A stretch of 5,381 bases of DNA from Pseudomonadota bacterium (GTDB taxonomy: Bacteria; Pseudomonadota; Gammaproteobacteria; Legionellales; Legionellaceae). Under the pieces are notes generated by a model. The model did no database searches, was not told the origin of the DNA, and saw only the letters and a list, made by a program, of their open reading frames with translations. The DNA lies in contig JAKBCM010000094.1 in NCBI GenBank assembly GCA_021807845.1, positions 1 through 5,381 of the forward strand, given 5' to 3'. A program made the position numbers and the translations under genes. Below, piece by piece: positions 4,394 to 5,381 of the stretch. Numbering within the stretch: position 1 is the stretch's first letter; each line of letters begins with the position of its first letter.

Positions 4394-5381
4394 ATGAAAC
4401 ATGCAACACACTTGGCTGTAAAGCCCCAAAAGCTTGCCACAAGGCCTTTTTTTTGTGTTAAAAGCACGCCCAAAATGCAATCTACAACCCATCACAAGCA
4501 CCTACTTACGGGCGAAGAACTTAAGCCAGCCCAAATTCAAGCTCTCATCAATACGGCCATCCGTCTCAAAGCCCAACGTCGCGTCCACCAACTCAGAACC
4601 GATTTATCCGGCCAACAATTGGCACTGATTTTTGATAAGCAATCTCTGCGGACGCGGTTTAGCTTTACCATCGCGATGCGGGAACTCGGTGGCGATGTCA
4701 TTGAAAGCATCGAAAGTACGCGTAAATCTGAAACGCCAGAAGATTATGCCAATGTCTTAAGCGGTTATTGCCATGGCATCATGATCCGTACCCACGCAGA
4801 CGATACCTTACAACAAATGGCCCGTGTTGCGAAAGTACCGATCATCAATGGGTTGTCTAATTTACATCATCCCTGCCAAGTGCTTGCGGATTTATTGACG
4901 CTCACAGAATGTTGGGGCGAACTCTCTGGATTGACGATGACTTATATCGGTGATGGTAATAATATGTTACATAGTTTCCTATTATTAGCGCCACAAATGG
5001 GCATCAATGTGCATTATTGTTGTCCAAACAGCCGCCAGCCTGATCCTGGGATTCTTGCACGTGCATTGGGGCGACTAACATCAAATAGCGGCAATATTAA
5101 AGCTTTTTTAACACCTCAAGCAGCGGTTAAACAAGCACAAGCTATCTATACGGATGTTTGGACGAGCATGGGATTTGAAGCACAGCGTGCGGATCATGTG
5201 TTTGAAGGGTTTCAAGTCAATGAAGCCTTAATGGCACATGCAGATCCTGACGCAATTTTTATGCATTGTTTGCCGATGGAGCGCGATAAAGAAGTCAGCA
5301 ATTCACTGGCCGACAGCGCATGCTCCGTCGTTTTTCAACAAAGTGAAAATCGTTTGCATATCCAGAAAGCGATTTTGTTAG
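4394..5381 (+). CDS. argF: Ornithine carbamoyltransferase (3' end cut by window)
   Basis: Transfers the carbamoyl group from carbamoyl phosphate to ornithine to make citrulline, in cytosolic arginine synthesis. In the 329 codons seen (numbering from 4394), the carbamoyl-phosphate loop is S84-L-R-T-R88, HPCQ is at 159-162 followed by LADLLTL, IGDGNN is at 185-190, the ornithine loop DVWTSMG is at 254-260, and HCLP is at 291-294. The last visible residues, ENRLHIQKAILL, are normally within a few codons of the end. The carbamoyl-phosphate loop has Leu where most ornithine enzymes have Thr (STRTR), and the 80s loop reads STRKSETPED. Start: ATG 4394 has a strong ribosome site (GAGG, 5-nt spacing) but adds 27 residues; M28 (4475) would restore the usual length and motif numbering but has no Shine-Dalgarno. 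The SMG and HCLP motifs favour the ornithine over the aspartate enzyme. Confidence 0.92.
   Translation, partial: MKHATHLAVKPQKLATRPFFCVKSTPKMQSTTHHKHLLTGEELKPAQIQALINTAIRLKAQRRVHQLRTDLSGQQLALIFDKQSLRTRFSFTIAMRELGGDVIESIESTRKSETPEDYANVLSGYCHGIMIRTHADDTLQQMARVAKVPIINGLSNLHHPCQVLADLLTLTECWGELSGLTMTYIGDGNNMLHSFLLLAPQMGINVHYCCPNSRQPDPGILARALGRLTSNSGNIKAFLTPQAAVKQAQAIYTDVWTSMGFEAQRADHVFEGFQVNEALMAHADPDAIFMHCLPMERDKEVSNSLADSACSVVFQQSENRLHIQKAILL
4405..4459 (+). promoter_or_regulatory. Terminator-like structure in the argF leader/N-terminal extension (candidate attenuator)
   Basis: AAAAGCTTG (4428-4436), loop CCA, and CAAGGCCTTTT (4440-4450) form a stem of nine pairs with a 2-nt bulge that runs into a T8 tract (4447-4454), the form of an intrinsic terminator. 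Upstream, GGCT-GTAA-AGCC (4414-4425) makes a small hairpin. TTGGC (4412-4416) could instead pair with GCCACAA (4436-4442, one base bulged), which would break the terminator stem. AACACA (4405-4410) is complementary to TGTGTT (4454-4459) and could close the whole region. These mutually exclusive pairings are typical of attenuators, but they were worked out by eye and the stem is imperfect. Confidence 0.4.

Overview
The window looks like an ordinary chromosomal segment of a moderately AT-rich gammaproteobacterium. The evidence is a TusD/TusC pair for tRNA thiolation, an enterobacterial-type ArgR with canonical ARG boxes, CsrA and YajQ. The gene set and base composition would suit Legionellales/Coxiellaceae or a related lineage, but that placement is an inference; no rRNA or other marker is present. 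The exception is the first ~200 bases. They are clearly more GC-rich (about 59% G+C over 61-180 against about 38% over 211-330, hand counted) and carry the 5' end of an unrelated response regulator gene.

Layout. (1) 1-~200: truncated plus-strand receiver-domain gene that runs into a junction. (2) ~172-354, minus: the start of a second response regulator that runs into the same junction from the other side. The two fragments meet in a short stretch that reads as receiver-domain coding sequence on both strands, so the join is most likely an assembly chimera seeded by a shared short sequence. (3) 415-1492, minus: csrA, tusD and tusC, followed by the receiver gene, all in one direction. A strong palindrome lies between csrA and tusD. 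(4) 1493-1642: divergent control region with a good csrA promoter overlapped by a perfect 12-bp palindrome. (5) 1643-3753, plus: a nine-repeat TPR protein fused to a SAM-dependent methyltransferase, translationally coupled to yajQ. (6) 3754-3825: short gap with a dispersed-repeat-type hairpin (ATTCCC-N8-GGGAAT). (7) 3826-4299, minus: argR. (8) 4300-4393: divergent argR/argF control region with two face-to-face promoters and two ARG boxes. (9) 4394-5381, plus: ornithine carbamoyltransferase, cut by the window edge a few codons before its expected end.

Functional picture. The right end is a self-contained arginine control unit: ArgR should bind the tandem ARG boxes and repress both its own gene and argF. 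The argF message has an unusual beginning, with a well-placed start codon 27 codons upstream of the family-typical start and a terminator-like hairpin plus T8 tract between them. The left part joins post-transcriptional control (CsrA) to the sulfur relay for wobble-uridine 2-thiolation (TusD, TusC), with tusB not in its usual place. No mobile element, CRISPR array, RNA gene or defence system was found. The points most worth checking are the argF leader, the csrA operator and the chimeric left end.
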